Assembly: GCA_016926695.1 (NCBI GenBank)
Contig: JAFGOB010000092.1
Coordinates: 30,404 to 94,403 of the forward strand
Direction: 5' to 3'
DNA length: 64,000 bases
DNA from: Dehalococcoidales bacterium
GTDB taxonomy: Bacteria > Chloroflexota > Dehalococcoidia > Dehalococcoidales > UBA3254
Shown here in pieces: positions 8,473 to 17,196 of the stretch (positions are counted from its first letter, which is position 1; each line of letters starts with the position of its first letter). The position numbers were made by a program, and so were the translations under genes. The notes below the pieces were generated by a model. The model was not told the origin of the DNA. It did not search any database and saw nothing but the letters and a program-made list of their open reading frames with translations.

Positions 8473-10041
8473 CTAAAGCACCACTTTAGCCCTGGGAGTA
8501 GGCTGATATTTCCTTCGCTCTTCTTCATCCAGGTAGTCCATGTGGACGAGCAGGTCTGAGCGTCCCACCAGTTCCTTTATACTGCGCATTCCGTATTGCC
8601 GTAAAAGACGGCACCACTGTTTGCGCCAGGCGGAATACATGTTTATCAGCCGTTGCTCTACATATTCTTCAGACACCTGGTAGCCAAGCTCCGGGTCTGT
8701 ACTGGCTATGCCCCGGGCGCATCCCCGTCCGCTTTCGCAGTTAGCGCAGCGGACGCATTCCAGGGCGATCAGGTCGGCTGTACCGATGACCGCTCCGTTC
8801 GCCCCCAGTGCGATAGCTTTGGCTACATCCATGGCGTTGCGAATACCTCCGCTGGCCATAAGGCATATCTCCGGGCGGATGCCCTCATCTGTCAGGAAGC
8901 GGTGTATTTTGGGAATGGCGTACTCAATAGGCATGGCGATATTTTTCTTGGCGATATCGGGCGCTGCGCCTGTACCGCCGTAGCTGCCGTCAAAATGGAT
9001 AATGTTGGCCCCGGCATAATAGCTGCCAACCGCCACCATATCGGCATCTGTGGGAGTGGAGACCTTCACCGATACCAGCGCGCGCGGGTTAATTTCCTTG
9101 ATCCAGTCGATGTGTTTTTTATGGTCTTCAACGGAGTAGACGCTGTGAAAGGGGAAGGGTGAAAAAAGAGAGTTACCTACTACCGTCTCGCGTATCCTGG
9201 CTACCTCCGGTGTTACCTTGTTTCCCAGCAGGTGTCCGCCCAGCCCAGGTTTGGCGCCCTGCGCGTACTTGAACTCAACGATGCGTGCATTTAAAATAGT
9301 CTCTTCCCTGACTCCGAAAAGGCCGGTAGCCACCTGGGTAATGATGTTGTCGCGGTATGCTACAAACGGTTCCGGATAGCCGCCTTCCCCGGTGCAGGTG
9401 AATGAATTAAGTTTCCGGGCTGCTCTGGCCCTGCCTACCAATACGGGCAAGGCCGTTGAGCCGAAAGACATTCCACCGCTGTAACAGGGCATGGAGATTG
9501 ATATTTCAGGACGCCCGTCTTTCCGTTTATTCAGGTCGATGCCGGTATCTATCTGGTCATCCGGGATATTCAGGTATTCTTCCGGCCTGGGCAGCCTGAA
9601 ACGGATCTTGTCAAAACCGCCTCCCGAATAGCCCAGGCTGTATTCCAGGTCCACCAGGGGCAGGTCTCCGGTCTCTGCCATATACCAGTGAGCCAGTATC
9701 ATTTCCGCCGTCCAGCGGTAGTCTCCAAGCGTTTCAAGGATCGGATTAGGTCCGACGGACAGGGCCTTCTCAGGACAGTTCTTGACACAATAGAAATCGT
9801 TCTCAGCGCATTTTGTGCCGATGCATTTGTAGTCCAGCGGACGCACCGGCTGGCTGTATTCTTCATATCTCAAATGAACTCCGTAAGGACATAACTTTGC
9901 GCACAGCCCGCAGGAGATACAGCGGGAGCTGCGTTTGACTATATATTTCCCGATGGGATTACGATAACGCGACGGAGTATTCACTATTTCCGGCCATTGA
10001 TGCCTGCCGTCGCTGCTTTTTTGATCTGTATTATTTTTCAT
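8473..10041 (-). CDS. Glutamate synthase-like FMN subunit with N-terminal ferredoxin domain
   Basis: A 522-residue protein of the archaeal-type glutamate synthase large domain. An N-terminal ferredoxin-like region carries CISCGLCAKLCPYG and a second cluster segment CIGTKCAENDFYCVKNCP. The FMN-binding barrel follows, with SMPCYSGGMSFGS, KPGLGGHLLG and HFDGSYGGTGAAP. The [3Fe-4S]-type cysteines are in CVRCANCESGRGC near residue 430. Canonical chemistry is reductive transfer of ammonia to 2-oxoglutarate with electrons from ferredoxin. Active-site elements look intact, so this is the probable catalytic subunit for the glutaminase protein downstream. It starts 2 bp after the stop of the paralogous 469-residue gene, implying translational coupling. 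Confidence 0.9.
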   Translation of the reverse strand: MKNNTDQKSSDGRHQWPEIVNTPSRYRNPIGKYIVKRSSRCISCGLCAKLCPYGVHLRYEEYSQPVRPLDYKCIGTKCAENDFYCVKNCPEKALSVGPNPILETLGDYRWTAEMILAHWYMAETGDLPLVDLEYSLGYSGGGFDKIRFRLPRPEEYLNIPDDQIDTGIDLNKRKDGRPEISISMPCYSGGMSFGSTALPVLVGRARAARKLNSFTCTGEGGYPEPFVAYRDNIITQVATGLFGVREETILNARIVEFKYAQGAKPGLGGHLLGNKVTPEVARIRETVVGNSLFSPFPFHSVYSVEDHKKHIDWIKEINPRALVSVKVSTPTDADMVAVGSYYAGANIIHFDGSYGGTGAAPDIAKKNIAMPIEYAIPKIHRFLTDEGIRPEICLMASGGIRNAMDVAKAIALGANGAVIGTADLIALECVRCANCESGRGCARGIASTDPELGYQVSEEYVEQRLINMYSAWRKQWCRLLRQYGMRSIKELVGRSDLLVHMDYLDEEERRKYQPTPRAKVVL

Positions 10042-10043
10042 GA

Positions 10044-11453
10044 TTACATGACCCCGCTGATTTTTCTGGTACCGAAAACAGGACCGAAGCTGTCTCTCTC
10101 CAGATCATTAAACCACATTGAACGTCCGATCTCGCCCCTCATGCGCCGGGCTTCACGAATACCGCAGGCGCCCATAACCTCAAGCAGTTGATTGTACCAT
10201 GCACCCAGCAGGTTGGTAATCCTCTGGATGCCCCATTCGATTTCGATTTCTTCCAGCTTCACCGGGCAGGACTGGCCTTTAACACAGCGGTAGCAAAGCC
10301 GGCATTCCAGTGCGATCAGCAGCGGAAAATCGATCGCTACCGCATCCGCTCCGCAGATAAGCGACTTGGCCAGGTGTTCGGCCATGGCTATTCCACCGGA
10401 AAAAAGCAGGTTTACTTTCTGCCTCAGTCTGGATTCAACCAGCTTTAGATGTACCTCACGGATCATGTCTTTCAAATACCTCGGGTTCACACTATCGATC
10501 TCTCGTCCATGATCGCTGGCATAGAAATGAAGTGTGTCAACCGGGGTTTTTGCCAGATCGACGGCTAAGTCAGAAGCCCGGACGTCAAGAGGCAGCCCGA
10601 TTGAGATGAAGAGTCCGGGATGGGATGATCTAAGGGAACTTATTATGTTGGTAATGCCGGGCCGATAAGCGAGCTCAATCATCCGGCAGCGGTTGATCTT
10701 GTCCATATAGCGTGTATAGTTAGACGCCGTAAGTACAGGTACCAGGTTAAAACTGTACTGATCGAAGGCAGGTGTCCAGCTTTCCGGTTCAATAAGCATC
10801 AACGTCCCGGTCCCGGCCGCAGCACCTGCCATAGCGAGAAGAACATTCTCACTGAGAACGCCGAAAGCGGGCTGTTGAAGGACTACCGGCAGGGGTATTT
10901 CCAGGATCGGAGGCATTTCCTCTGAAAGCGTCATATCGGAATTGAACTTAAGACGAAGAGGACGGCGTGAAAGCTCGACCATGGTATTGATATATTCACG
11001 GCCGTGAATCCCATCACGCGTAGGGCGGACAATTTCGGACATGTCCGTCCAAATGGAGTCGAATCCCTCACCCGCAAAAGGCCCGCGGTATCCCGCGCCG
11101 GAAACGGGTACAGAGCCTGTATGCGACTGTGCCCAGGTAGAGTTGATGATAGCCGGCGTCCAGTAGTCGTCGCCCAGAGTTCGATATTCAGGGTTAATAG
11201 CCATCGAGAATATACCCTTGGTACAATCTTCGACGCAGCGATAACAGCTTTTACAGATGTAAATGAACTCGGGAGACTCCATGTTGCTCCAGTGCGTGAA
11301 ATTGTCGCTAAAAATATTATAGACGCACTTCTTTTTAACACAATTCCGGCAGCTTCCGGCACAATCTTCGCGGAATTCCAGTGTAGCATATTTGCCTATC
11401 GGCCTGTATCTGGGGTCAGTCACACTGACGTGAATATGATATTTTCTGGGCAT
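10044..11453 (-). CDS. Divergent glutamate synthase-like FMN/iron-sulfur paralogue
   Basis: A 469-residue relative of the adjacent 522-residue subunit with the same order of parts: an N-terminal two-cluster ferredoxin region (CAGSCRNCVKKKC and CKSCYRCVEDC), a barrel domain, and a late cysteine motif (CRLCYRCVKGQSC). Barrel motifs are strongly altered. The typical SGGMSFG and GGTGAAP segments are replaced by QQPAFGVLSEN and DTLHFYASDHG. It has probably lost normal glutamate synthase catalysis and may act as an electron-transfer or structural partner. It lies between metF and the intact FMN subunit in one transcription unit. Family membership is clear from the overall layout; its function is not known to me. 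Confidence 0.78.
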   Translation of the reverse strand: MPRKYHIHVSVTDPRYRPIGKYATLEFREDCAGSCRNCVKKKCVYNIFSDNFTHWSNMESPEFIYICKSCYRCVEDCTKGIFSMAINPEYRTLGDDYWTPAIINSTWAQSHTGSVPVSGAGYRGPFAGEGFDSIWTDMSEIVRPTRDGIHGREYINTMVELSRRPLRLKFNSDMTLSEEMPPILEIPLPVVLQQPAFGVLSENVLLAMAGAAAGTGTLMLIEPESWTPAFDQYSFNLVPVLTASNYTRYMDKINRCRMIELAYRPGITNIISSLRSSHPGLFISIGLPLDVRASDLAVDLAKTPVDTLHFYASDHGREIDSVNPRYLKDMIREVHLKLVESRLRQKVNLLFSGGIAMAEHLAKSLICGADAVAIDFPLLIALECRLCYRCVKGQSCPVKLEEIEIEWGIQRITNLLGAWYNQLLEVMGACGIREARRMRGEIGRSMWFNDLERDSFGPVFGTRKISGVM

Positions 11454-11595
11454 AGCTGTCTCCGGACTTACGTCACCTGTATTTTATATATAACATATAA
11501 CATAAAAATATTTTGTAATCTCGTTCTCCTTTATAGCTTGTTTCCTGCAACGCGGGGAAGAGGAACATGGAACAAAGGAGACCTGGTTTTCCCTG

Positions 11596-12525
11596 CTAAT
11601 TCTGAGCGGCTTCAGGGCGGGGGAAAAGACCGGCGGCTTTCACCAGCTCAGGGACTTGCTCTTCCCATTCTATAGCCATAATGTGTATCCCGCTCAGTCC
11701 CTGGATTTCCCGCAGTTCCCGGATGGTTTCGATGCAAATTTTTATCCCTTCATCCGCTGCCCGTTCCTTGGGAACGCCTTCCATACGCTTAATGATTTCT
11801 TCCGGGATTTTTATACCGGAAACCCTGGTAGCCATGTATTTGGCCATTCTGGCGGACTTCAGGGGCGTAACGCCGGCTAAAATGTGGACCCTCTCGGTCA
11901 GTCCTTCATCACGGGCCCTGGCTATCCATTCCTTGAAGCGCGGCAGATCGTAGACGCACTGGGTCTGGATGAAATCAGCCCCTGCGTTTATTTTCTTGGC
12001 CAGACGTATTATACGAAATTCAAAGGGATCGGCAAAGGGGTTCTCAGCCGCTCCGATGAACATGGCGGGGGCTCCTTTAAGCTGAAATCCGCTCATATCC
12101 TTGCCCTCGTCTCTCATCGTTCTGACGGTATGCAGAAGCTGCATCGAATCGATATCAAATACATTCATGGCTTCAGGCTGGCTGCCGAAGGTCTGGTGGT
12201 CTCCTGAAAGGCATAGCATATTCCTTATACCGAGGGAATAGGCTCCCAGGATGTCGGATTGCAGGGCAATGCGGTTGCGGTCGCGGGTGACAACCTGCAT
12301 TACCGGTTCGATTCCCATCCGGATAAGGTGGACGCAGGACGACAGGCTGGACATACGTACGATGGCAGTCTGGTTATCAGTTACGTTAACCGCATCGACG
12401 CAGTCTTTCAACTGGCTGGCTTTGGCCTGTATGGAACCGGCGTCCGCGCCGCGCGGGGGACCCACCTCAGCGGTAACCGCGAATGTGCCTTTTTTTAAAG
12501 TGCGTTGAAGTTTGCTGTAGATCAT
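11596..12525 (-). CDS. metF: 5,10-methylenetetrahydrofolate reductase, MetF-type
   Basis: Flavin enzyme that interconverts methylene- and methyl-tetrahydrofolate, in the methyl branch of the Wood-Ljungdahl pathway or for methionine synthesis. The 309-residue TIM-barrel protein shows the MetF pattern: TAEVGPPRGAD near the N-terminus, DAVNVTDNQTAIVRMS, LCLSGDHQTFG, and GADFIQTQCVYD around residue 190. Its ATG overlaps the stop of metV by four bases (ATGA), so translation is coupled. A neighbouring metV and an MvhD-like gene place it in the MetFV group, whose electrons come from ferredoxin or a flavin-based complex rather than directly from NAD(P)H in some acetogens. Confidence 0.93.
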   Translation of the reverse strand: MIYSKLQRTLKKGTFAVTAEVGPPRGADAGSIQAKASQLKDCVDAVNVTDNQTAIVRMSSLSSCVHLIRMGIEPVMQVVTRDRNRIALQSDILGAYSLGIRNMLCLSGDHQTFGSQPEAMNVFDIDSMQLLHTVRTMRDEGKDMSGFQLKGAPAMFIGAAENPFADPFEFRIIRLAKKINAGADFIQTQCVYDLPRFKEWIARARDEGLTERVHILAGVTPLKSARMAKYMATRVSGIKIPEEIIKRMEGVPKERAADEGIKICIETIRELREIQGLSGIHIMAIEWEEQVPELVKAAGLFPRPEAAQN

Positions 12526-13190
12526 ATAACGTGGTCCTCTCTAACTAGCTTTCTAGGCCCGCCGGCATAGCTGGCCCTCCAGTCCCTGGGGGGAAAATAG
12601 GCTTTAAGCTTGTCCAGTCTGCCATGGGCTTGAGCGCGGTCGATAATCAAGTGCCAGGCGCAGTCCGTTTCCGGGTTCACTTCACATTTTCCCTGGCTGG
12701 AACCGCCGCAGGGTCCGTTAAAGAGCTTTTTTGCGCAGCGGCTGACAGGACAGATACCCTCAAACTGATCGACGATGCAGTTGCCGCAGCCCAGGCATTT
12801 TTCAGTAAAGAGCCCGGCTTTTTCCAGTATACCGATGAAGGTGGTGTTTACACCGGGCAGAATGGGTACATCGGGAAACCGGCTGGCTACCATCTGGACC
12901 CCGGCGCCGCAGGCCAGTGACAAAACCGCCTGGCATCCGGCTATTTTAGGGGCCGCTTCCCTGATGAAAGCATCTTCGCACTGGCGCTCAATGGTAGCCT
13001 CACTGATTTTAATGCTTTTCCCCTCTTTTTTAAGCGCCAACCTCAAGGCCGACGCCAGGGTAGCTACTTCGTCCTCACCCCCGGTAAAACAGGTCTTGAC
13101 ACATGTCCCGCATCCGAGAATAAGCAAACGAGAATAACCGCTGATCTTCTCAAGTATTTCCGCTATCGGCTTTTGTTCACCCGTTATCAC
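12522..13190 (-). CDS. metV: MetV-type iron-sulfur/zinc subunit of methylene-THF reductase
   Basis: A 222-residue cysteine-rich protein of the 'methylenetetrahydrofolate reductase C-terminal' family, the small partner of MetF in acetogens. Cysteine motifs are CGTCVKTC near residue 27 and CLGCGNCIVDQFEGICP with CAKKLFNGPCGG, KCEV and DCAW in the C-terminal half, which would hold an iron-sulfur cluster and a zinc site. The start is GTG, 7 bp after GGGAG; the nearby ATG is out of frame. Transcribed between the MvhD-like gene and metF with minimal spacing, consistent with one protein complex. Confidence 0.88.
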   Translation of the reverse strand: MITGEQKPIAEILEKISGYSRLLILGCGTCVKTCFTGGEDEVATLASALRLALKKEGKSIKISEATIERQCEDAFIREAAPKIAGCQAVLSLACGAGVQMVASRFPDVPILPGVNTTFIGILEKAGLFTEKCLGCGNCIVDQFEGICPVSRCAKKLFNGPCGGSSQGKCEVNPETDCAWHLIIDRAQAHGRLDKLKAYFPPRDWRASYAGGPRKLVREDHVI

Positions 13191-13205
13191 ATTAATTCTC
13201 CCGGT

Positions 13206-13658
13206 TTAGAATACGCTGGCGGGATTAGGTCCCAGCATCGCCAAGTCTGAGATCGTCTTTTCGATAATCTGGTCCACTGAGGCCTGATCGTTTACAGGTA
13301 TATTAAATAAGTTCAAGCGCCGTCCGTCAATACCTATCTCATCCAGAAGCTTTTTCACTCTTTCTACCCTCTTTGCGGCGCGGACGTTGCCATCCAGATG
13401 CCGGCATAGTCCCGGAGGACAGACCAGCACTAATACGGCATCAGCCCCGGCTTCAAACGCCTTCAGCAAGACGGTCTCACGGGTCATGCTGGAGCAGGGT
13501 AGTTTGATGCTGTTTATTGTCACGTCCGAATTATCATCAAACCGGGGGTTATCAAGGACATTAAAACAGTGAAACAGGGTAATTTTTAAACAGGAGGATT
13601 TATCAAGGACTCCGGTCGCAGTCGACAATCTGGTTCTGGGCAGGGCTTCAATAACCAT
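13206..13658 (-). CDS. MvhD/FrhD-type hydrogenase iron-sulfur subunit domain protein
   Basis: A 150-residue protein resembling MvhD, the [2Fe-2S] protein that links a hydrogenase or other donor to heterodisulfide-reductase-like flavoproteins. It retains the LPCSSM segment, the GADAVLVLVCPPGLCRHLDGN core and the ending LGP. The N-terminal CxxC expected for the family is reduced to one cysteine (FHCFNVL), so cluster binding may differ. It is the first gene of the operon that continues through metV, metF and the glutamate-synthase-like genes. No hydrogenase or HdrA is encoded in this window. Confidence 0.8.
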   Translation of the reverse strand: MVIEALPRTRLSTATGVLDKSSCLKITLFHCFNVLDNPRFDDNSDVTINSIKLPCSSMTRETVLLKAFEAGADAVLVLVCPPGLCRHLDGNVRAAKRVERVKKLLDEIGIDGRRLNLFNIPVNDQASVDQIIEKTISDLAMLGPNPASVF

Positions 13659-13964
13659 TTCTCATACACTCCGTTTACAATTATTCAGGATAACGGTAAG
13701 CGGTTGCCGCATACCTTGTTAACATCATGACATATAATTGATGGTTTGTCAATCTCATATACGCCGATTGTCGGAAGGTAAATTGAGATTGAAGAAATGT
13801 TAAGAAAAGGTATGATGGGATTAGAATCGATTAGTTGGAAAAGTCAATCAGAGCGGCAAATAATGATCTATTATTGCCGCATATGTTAATTTTTATTAAC
13901 AATTGGATTAATGAGGGCAGCCGCTACAGAAATCTATAAAAAGACCATCGTACAATGACTATTC

Positions 13965-13993
13965 TTGACTGAAATTGCCCTGAGAGCTACACT
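13965..13993 (+). promoter_or_regulatory. Predicted sigma-70 promoter for the beta-oxidation operon
   Basis: TTGACT (13965-13970), a 17-bp spacer and TACACT (13988-13993) lie 97 bp before the enoyl-CoA hydratase start. They are in the otherwise noncoding 431-bp divergent gap 13659-14089, whose remaining sequence is AT-rich with no recognised feature. Confidence 0.5.
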
Positions 13994-14002
13994 ATATATG
14001 AA

Positions 14003-14018
14003 GGTGACTTAGATCACA
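14003..14018 (+). promoter_or_regulatory. Crp/Fnr-like palindrome
   Basis: GGTGACTTAGATCACA matches the TGTGA-N6-TCACA layout of Crp/Fnr-family operators at nine of ten half-site positions. It sits about 10 bp after the predicted -10 box, where binding would be expected to repress or to respond to redox or cAMP-type signals. This is a pattern match only. Confidence 0.35.
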
Positions 14019-14089
14019 TTATAGCAGAAATAAGTAGTTCTGCGGTTTATGCTAAAATCTAGCCAGGAATGGCAATAAGGGGGCTTTAG

Positions 14090-14872
14090 GTGAGTTATCA
14101 GACACTTCTTTATGAAAAAGAAAACGGGATCGGTATCGTCTCCATCAACCGTCCGCAAGCTGCGAATGCCTTGAATGATCTGGCCTACGGCGAACTTCTT
14201 GACCTTTTCACGCAGATTGAAAAAGACGAAGAAGTAAGGGCTGTAATCATCACCGGCAGCGGTGAAAAGTCATTTATCGCTGGTACTGACATCACCAACA
14301 TGGCTAAACTGAGTGCGGCTGAAGCCCGGTCTTTTTCCAGCAAGCTGAAAAAGACCTACGATCTGCTCTGGAACATGGACAAACCGGTTATCGCGGCGGT
14401 AAATGGTTATGCTCTAGGAGGGGGGGCTGAAATGGCTATGTGCGCGGATATCATCATCGCCTCGGAAAATGCCAGGTTTGGTCAGCTTGAAATCAACGTG
14501 GGCATTATTCCCGGGTCCGGCGGTACGCAGCGTTTGCAGAGGCTTGTCGGTATAAACCGGGCCAAGGAACTGATATACACCGGCAATATGATCGATGCTA
14601 AAACCGCCTTTGATTACGGACTGGTAAACAAGGTTGTGCCTATAGCCGACCTGATGAAAGAGGCCAAGGCCATGGCCCAGAAAATACTGGAACACAGCAG
14701 TGCCATACTTAAGCTGGCTAAATCTGCTATAAATAACGGGGCCAGTGTTGATCTCCAGACCGGGCTCAATTTTGAAATAGAGTGTTTCGCCCAGTGTTTT
14801 GCCACCGAAGACCAGAAAGAAGCGATGGCAGCTTTCATGGAAAAGAGGAAAGCTGTAATTAAAAACAGGTAA
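14090..14872 (+). CDS. Enoyl-CoA hydratase/crotonase
   Basis: Hydrates trans-2-enoyl-CoA to 3-hydroxyacyl-CoA in beta-oxidation or the butyrate pathway. The 260-residue protein has both crotonase catalytic glutamates, in GGGAEMAMCADI and FGQLEINVGIIPG. The oxyanion-hole glycine segments are SFIAGTDI and NGYALGGG. The start is GTG after an AAGGGGG Shine-Dalgarno. It heads a three-gene operon with a 3-hydroxyacyl-CoA dehydrogenase and a thiolase. The narrow crotonase group (short chain) is most likely given the partners, but chain length is not proven. Confidence 0.93.
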   Translation: MSYQTLLYEKENGIGIVSINRPQAANALNDLAYGELLDLFTQIEKDEEVRAVIITGSGEKSFIAGTDITNMAKLSAAEARSFSSKLKKTYDLLWNMDKPVIAAVNGYALGGGAEMAMCADIIIASENARFGQLEINVGIIPGSGGTQRLQRLVGINRAKELIYTGNMIDAKTAFDYGLVNKVVPIADLMKEAKAMAQKILEHSSAILKLAKSAINNGASVDLQTGLNFEIECFAQCFATEDQKEAMAAFMEKRKAVIKNR

Positions 14873-14987
14873 TAGCCGGCAGCTTTCAATCAGTATGATT
14901 GAAGGTCGCGCAAAACATAAAGGCAATCTCGTTCAACCCTGAATTTTGAATAAAAAATTGGATTTAATAATAAGGAGGCTGGATTCT

Positions 14988-15845
14988 GTGGAAATTAAAA
15001 CTGTAGCTGTCATTGGTGCAGGAACGATGGGCAATGGGATTGCCCAGGTTATAGCCCAGGCCGGTTATAACGTAATCATGACGGATATCAAGGAAGAGTT
15101 TTTGACAAAGGGTATCAACGCCATATCCGGAAGTCTGGACAGGCTCATCAAAAAGGGCACTCTTCAGGAAGCTGAAAAACAGGCCATACTCTCCCGCATT
15201 AAGACCACGATTGATATGAAGGAAGCCAAAAACGCTCAACTGGTTATCGAGTCGGCTCCCGAGGTCCTGGAGCTTAAAGCCAATATATTCAAGCAGCTCG
15301 ATGAGCTATGTCCTCCCGAGACTATTCTTGCTTCCAACACTTCAGCCTTGCCGATCAGCGCCATCGCCACTTCCATTGGGAGAAAAGACAAGGTTATCGG
15401 CATTCATTTCATGAACCCTGTTCCGATGATCAAGGGAGTTGAAGTCATCATCAGCACGTATACATCGGCTGAGACAGTAGAGACCAGCAAGGCCTTTGTA
15501 ACAGCTATCGGCAAAGAGCCCTGCGAAGCCAAAGACTATGCCGGATTTATCGTGTCCCGCCTGGTGGATGTGCTGATGAATGAAGCCATCCAGTGCGTAA
15601 TGGACGGCAACAAACCCGAAGAAGTCGACAAGGCTATGAGACTTTGCTGTAATTTCCCACTGGGTCCGCTGGAGCTGTGTGACCTGGCCGGCGCAGACAT
15701 CGTTCTTCACGGTCTCGAGACCATGGAGAAGGAGTTCGGAGAGAGATTGAAAGCCGTACCCCTGCTGAAATCTCAGGTCCGTTCAGGCGCTCTGGGCCGT
15801 AAGACCCGCAAGGGTTTCTACGATTATTCTCAGCCTAAGAAATAG
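14988..15845 (+). CDS. 3-hydroxyacyl-CoA (3-hydroxybutyryl-CoA) dehydrogenase
   Basis: NAD(P)-dependent oxidation of 3-hydroxyacyl-CoA to 3-oxoacyl-CoA. The GTG start at 14988 is chosen because AAGGAGG sits 9 bp upstream and the product then begins directly before the Rossmann motif VIGAGTMGNGIAQV. A longer frame from TTG at 14946 lacks a ribosome site. At 285 residues it matches the short monofunctional HBD family. Catalytic histidine is in GIHFMNPVPMIKGVEVI, and the C-terminal domain carries LGRKTRKGFYDY. It lies between crotonase and thiolase genes and completes the lower beta-oxidation steps with them. Confidence 0.93.
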   Translation: MEIKTVAVIGAGTMGNGIAQVIAQAGYNVIMTDIKEEFLTKGINAISGSLDRLIKKGTLQEAEKQAILSRIKTTIDMKEAKNAQLVIESAPEVLELKANIFKQLDELCPPETILASNTSALPISAIATSIGRKDKVIGIHFMNPVPMIKGVEVIISTYTSAETVETSKAFVTAIGKEPCEAKDYAGFIVSRLVDVLMNEAIQCVMDGNKPEEVDKAMRLCCNFPLGPLELCDLAGADIVLHGLETMEKEFGERLKAVPLLKSQVRSGALGRKTRKGFYDYSQPKK

Positions 15846-15897
15846 ACCCGTGGATGGGAATTCCAATCGATTGAATAAATATTTAGGAGATAAGACA

Positions 15898-17127
15898 GTG
15901 GTTAACAGAAACAGCGATATAGTCATAGTCAGTGCAGTCAGGACGCCCTTTGGCCGCTTTTGCGGTTCGCTTGCCAATATCGATTATTTCGATCTGGGCG
16001 CCATTCCCATGCGGGAAGTGCTTAAGAGGGCCAATAACCTGGCCCCGAACCTGGTCGGAGACGTGCTGTGGGGTGTAGGTGATACATCTCCCTGTAAAGA
16101 TGTATATACTCCTGTAGCTGCTCGCCAGACACTGATAAAGGCTGGTATGCCCCATGAGACACCATCCATATCTTTCGATATGGCCTGTGTTTCAGCGATG
16201 CATGCGGTCAAACTGGCTGCCATGGAGATGAAAGCGGGAGAGATCGATGTCGCTATTGCGGGTGGCGCCACTTCGTTTAGCCGTGAACCGTTGATCCTCA
16301 GGAGTTTGAGAACGCAGGGCTTCCGCATAGGTGACGTTAAAATGGAGGACCCCCTCTTCGCGCTGGGATACAAAGATTTCAACCCGGTCTCGGTGGACAG
16401 CGATATCATTGCTCTTCAGCATGGCGTAGAAAGAGAGGAGCAGGATGAATGGGCCCTGCGCAGCCATGTAAAATACGGTGAAGCCTGGAACGCCGGCAAA
16501 TTCAAGGAAGAAATGCTGCCGATATCCATTCCTCAGCCCAAGGGTGAGCCGAAGGTGCTGGATATCGACGAGCAGTACCGTCCTTCCACCACACTGGAAG
16601 GCCTGGCTAAATTAAAGACCGTTTACGATACCAAGACCATTACTGCCGGCAATGCCCCGGGTTTGAATGACGGGGCCGCTGCGATACTGCTGATGACCCG
16701 GCAGAAAGCCATGGAGCTGGGCTTAACCCCCCTGGCCACTATTATTACCTGTGTCCACTATGCCATGAATGCCAGCCGCATGCCGGAAGCCCCGGGTTAT
16801 GGAATGCAGTTGGCCCTTAAGAAGGCCGGTCTGACACTGGATGATATGGCTGTAATGGAAATCAATGAGGCTTTTGCCTGCGTACCTCTGGTCTCCTTGA
16901 GAATACTGGCGGGCGGCGATAATGAGAAAGCCAGGCTGGCCGAGCTGAAGGAAAAGACCAATGTCAACGGCAGCGCTATCGCCATCGGTCATCCCAATAC
17001 TACTTCAGGGGCCAGAATCGTTATGAACCTGATGTATGAACTGAGAAGAAGAGGTGGCGGATATGCCCTGGGTTCCCTGTGCGGCGGTTTGGCGCAGTCA
17101 GAGTCCTGCATCATCAAGGTTGAATAG
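15898..17127 (+). CDS. Acetyl-CoA C-acyltransferase (thiolase)
   Basis: Cleaves 3-oxoacyl-CoA with CoA to give acetyl-CoA, or condenses in reverse. The start is taken as GTG 15898, which has TAGGAGA 7 bp upstream; an in-frame GTG at 15850 has none. The 409-residue protein has the nucleophilic Cys97 in SFDMACVSAMHAV, the NEAFACVPL motif, the catalytic histidine of NGSAIAIGHPNTTSGAR and a second active cysteine in LGSLCGGLAQSESC. The usual GHPxGASG reads GHPNTTSG, a mild divergence. It is the last gene of the operon, followed by a strong terminator. Confidence 0.93.
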   Translation: MVNRNSDIVIVSAVRTPFGRFCGSLANIDYFDLGAIPMREVLKRANNLAPNLVGDVLWGVGDTSPCKDVYTPVAARQTLIKAGMPHETPSISFDMACVSAMHAVKLAAMEMKAGEIDVAIAGGATSFSREPLILRSLRTQGFRIGDVKMEDPLFALGYKDFNPVSVDSDIIALQHGVEREEQDEWALRSHVKYGEAWNAGKFKEEMLPISIPQPKGEPKVLDIDEQYRPSTTLEGLAKLKTVYDTKTITAGNAPGLNDGAAAILLMTRQKAMELGLTPLATIITCVHYAMNASRMPEAPGYGMQLALKKAGLTLDDMAVMEINEAFACVPLVSLRILAGGDNEKARLAELKEKTNVNGSAIAIGHPNTTSGARIVMNLMYELRRRGGGYALGSLCGGLAQSESCIIKVE

Positions 17128-17141
17128 TAAATAAAAAGACA

Positions 17142-17175
17142 GGCCCCCTTTTCATCGAAAAGGGGGCTTGTTTTG
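17142..17175 (+). terminator. Rho-independent terminator after the thiolase gene
   Basis: Perfect 11-bp stem GCCCCCTTTTC/GAAAAGGGGGC (17143-17153 with 17157-17167) with a 3-nt loop and a TTGTTTTGCTTT tail. The complementary strand can also serve the convergent SDR gene. Confidence 0.88.
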
Positions 17176-17196
17176 CTTTATGAGATAGGAGGAGTT

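Noticed and set aside
5622..13658. N-methylglutamate synthase (MgsABC) as explanation for the glutamate-synthase-like genes
   Set aside because: The split-domain layout is similar, but no N-methylglutamate dehydrogenase or sarcosine-oxidase-like genes are nearby to support methylamine use.
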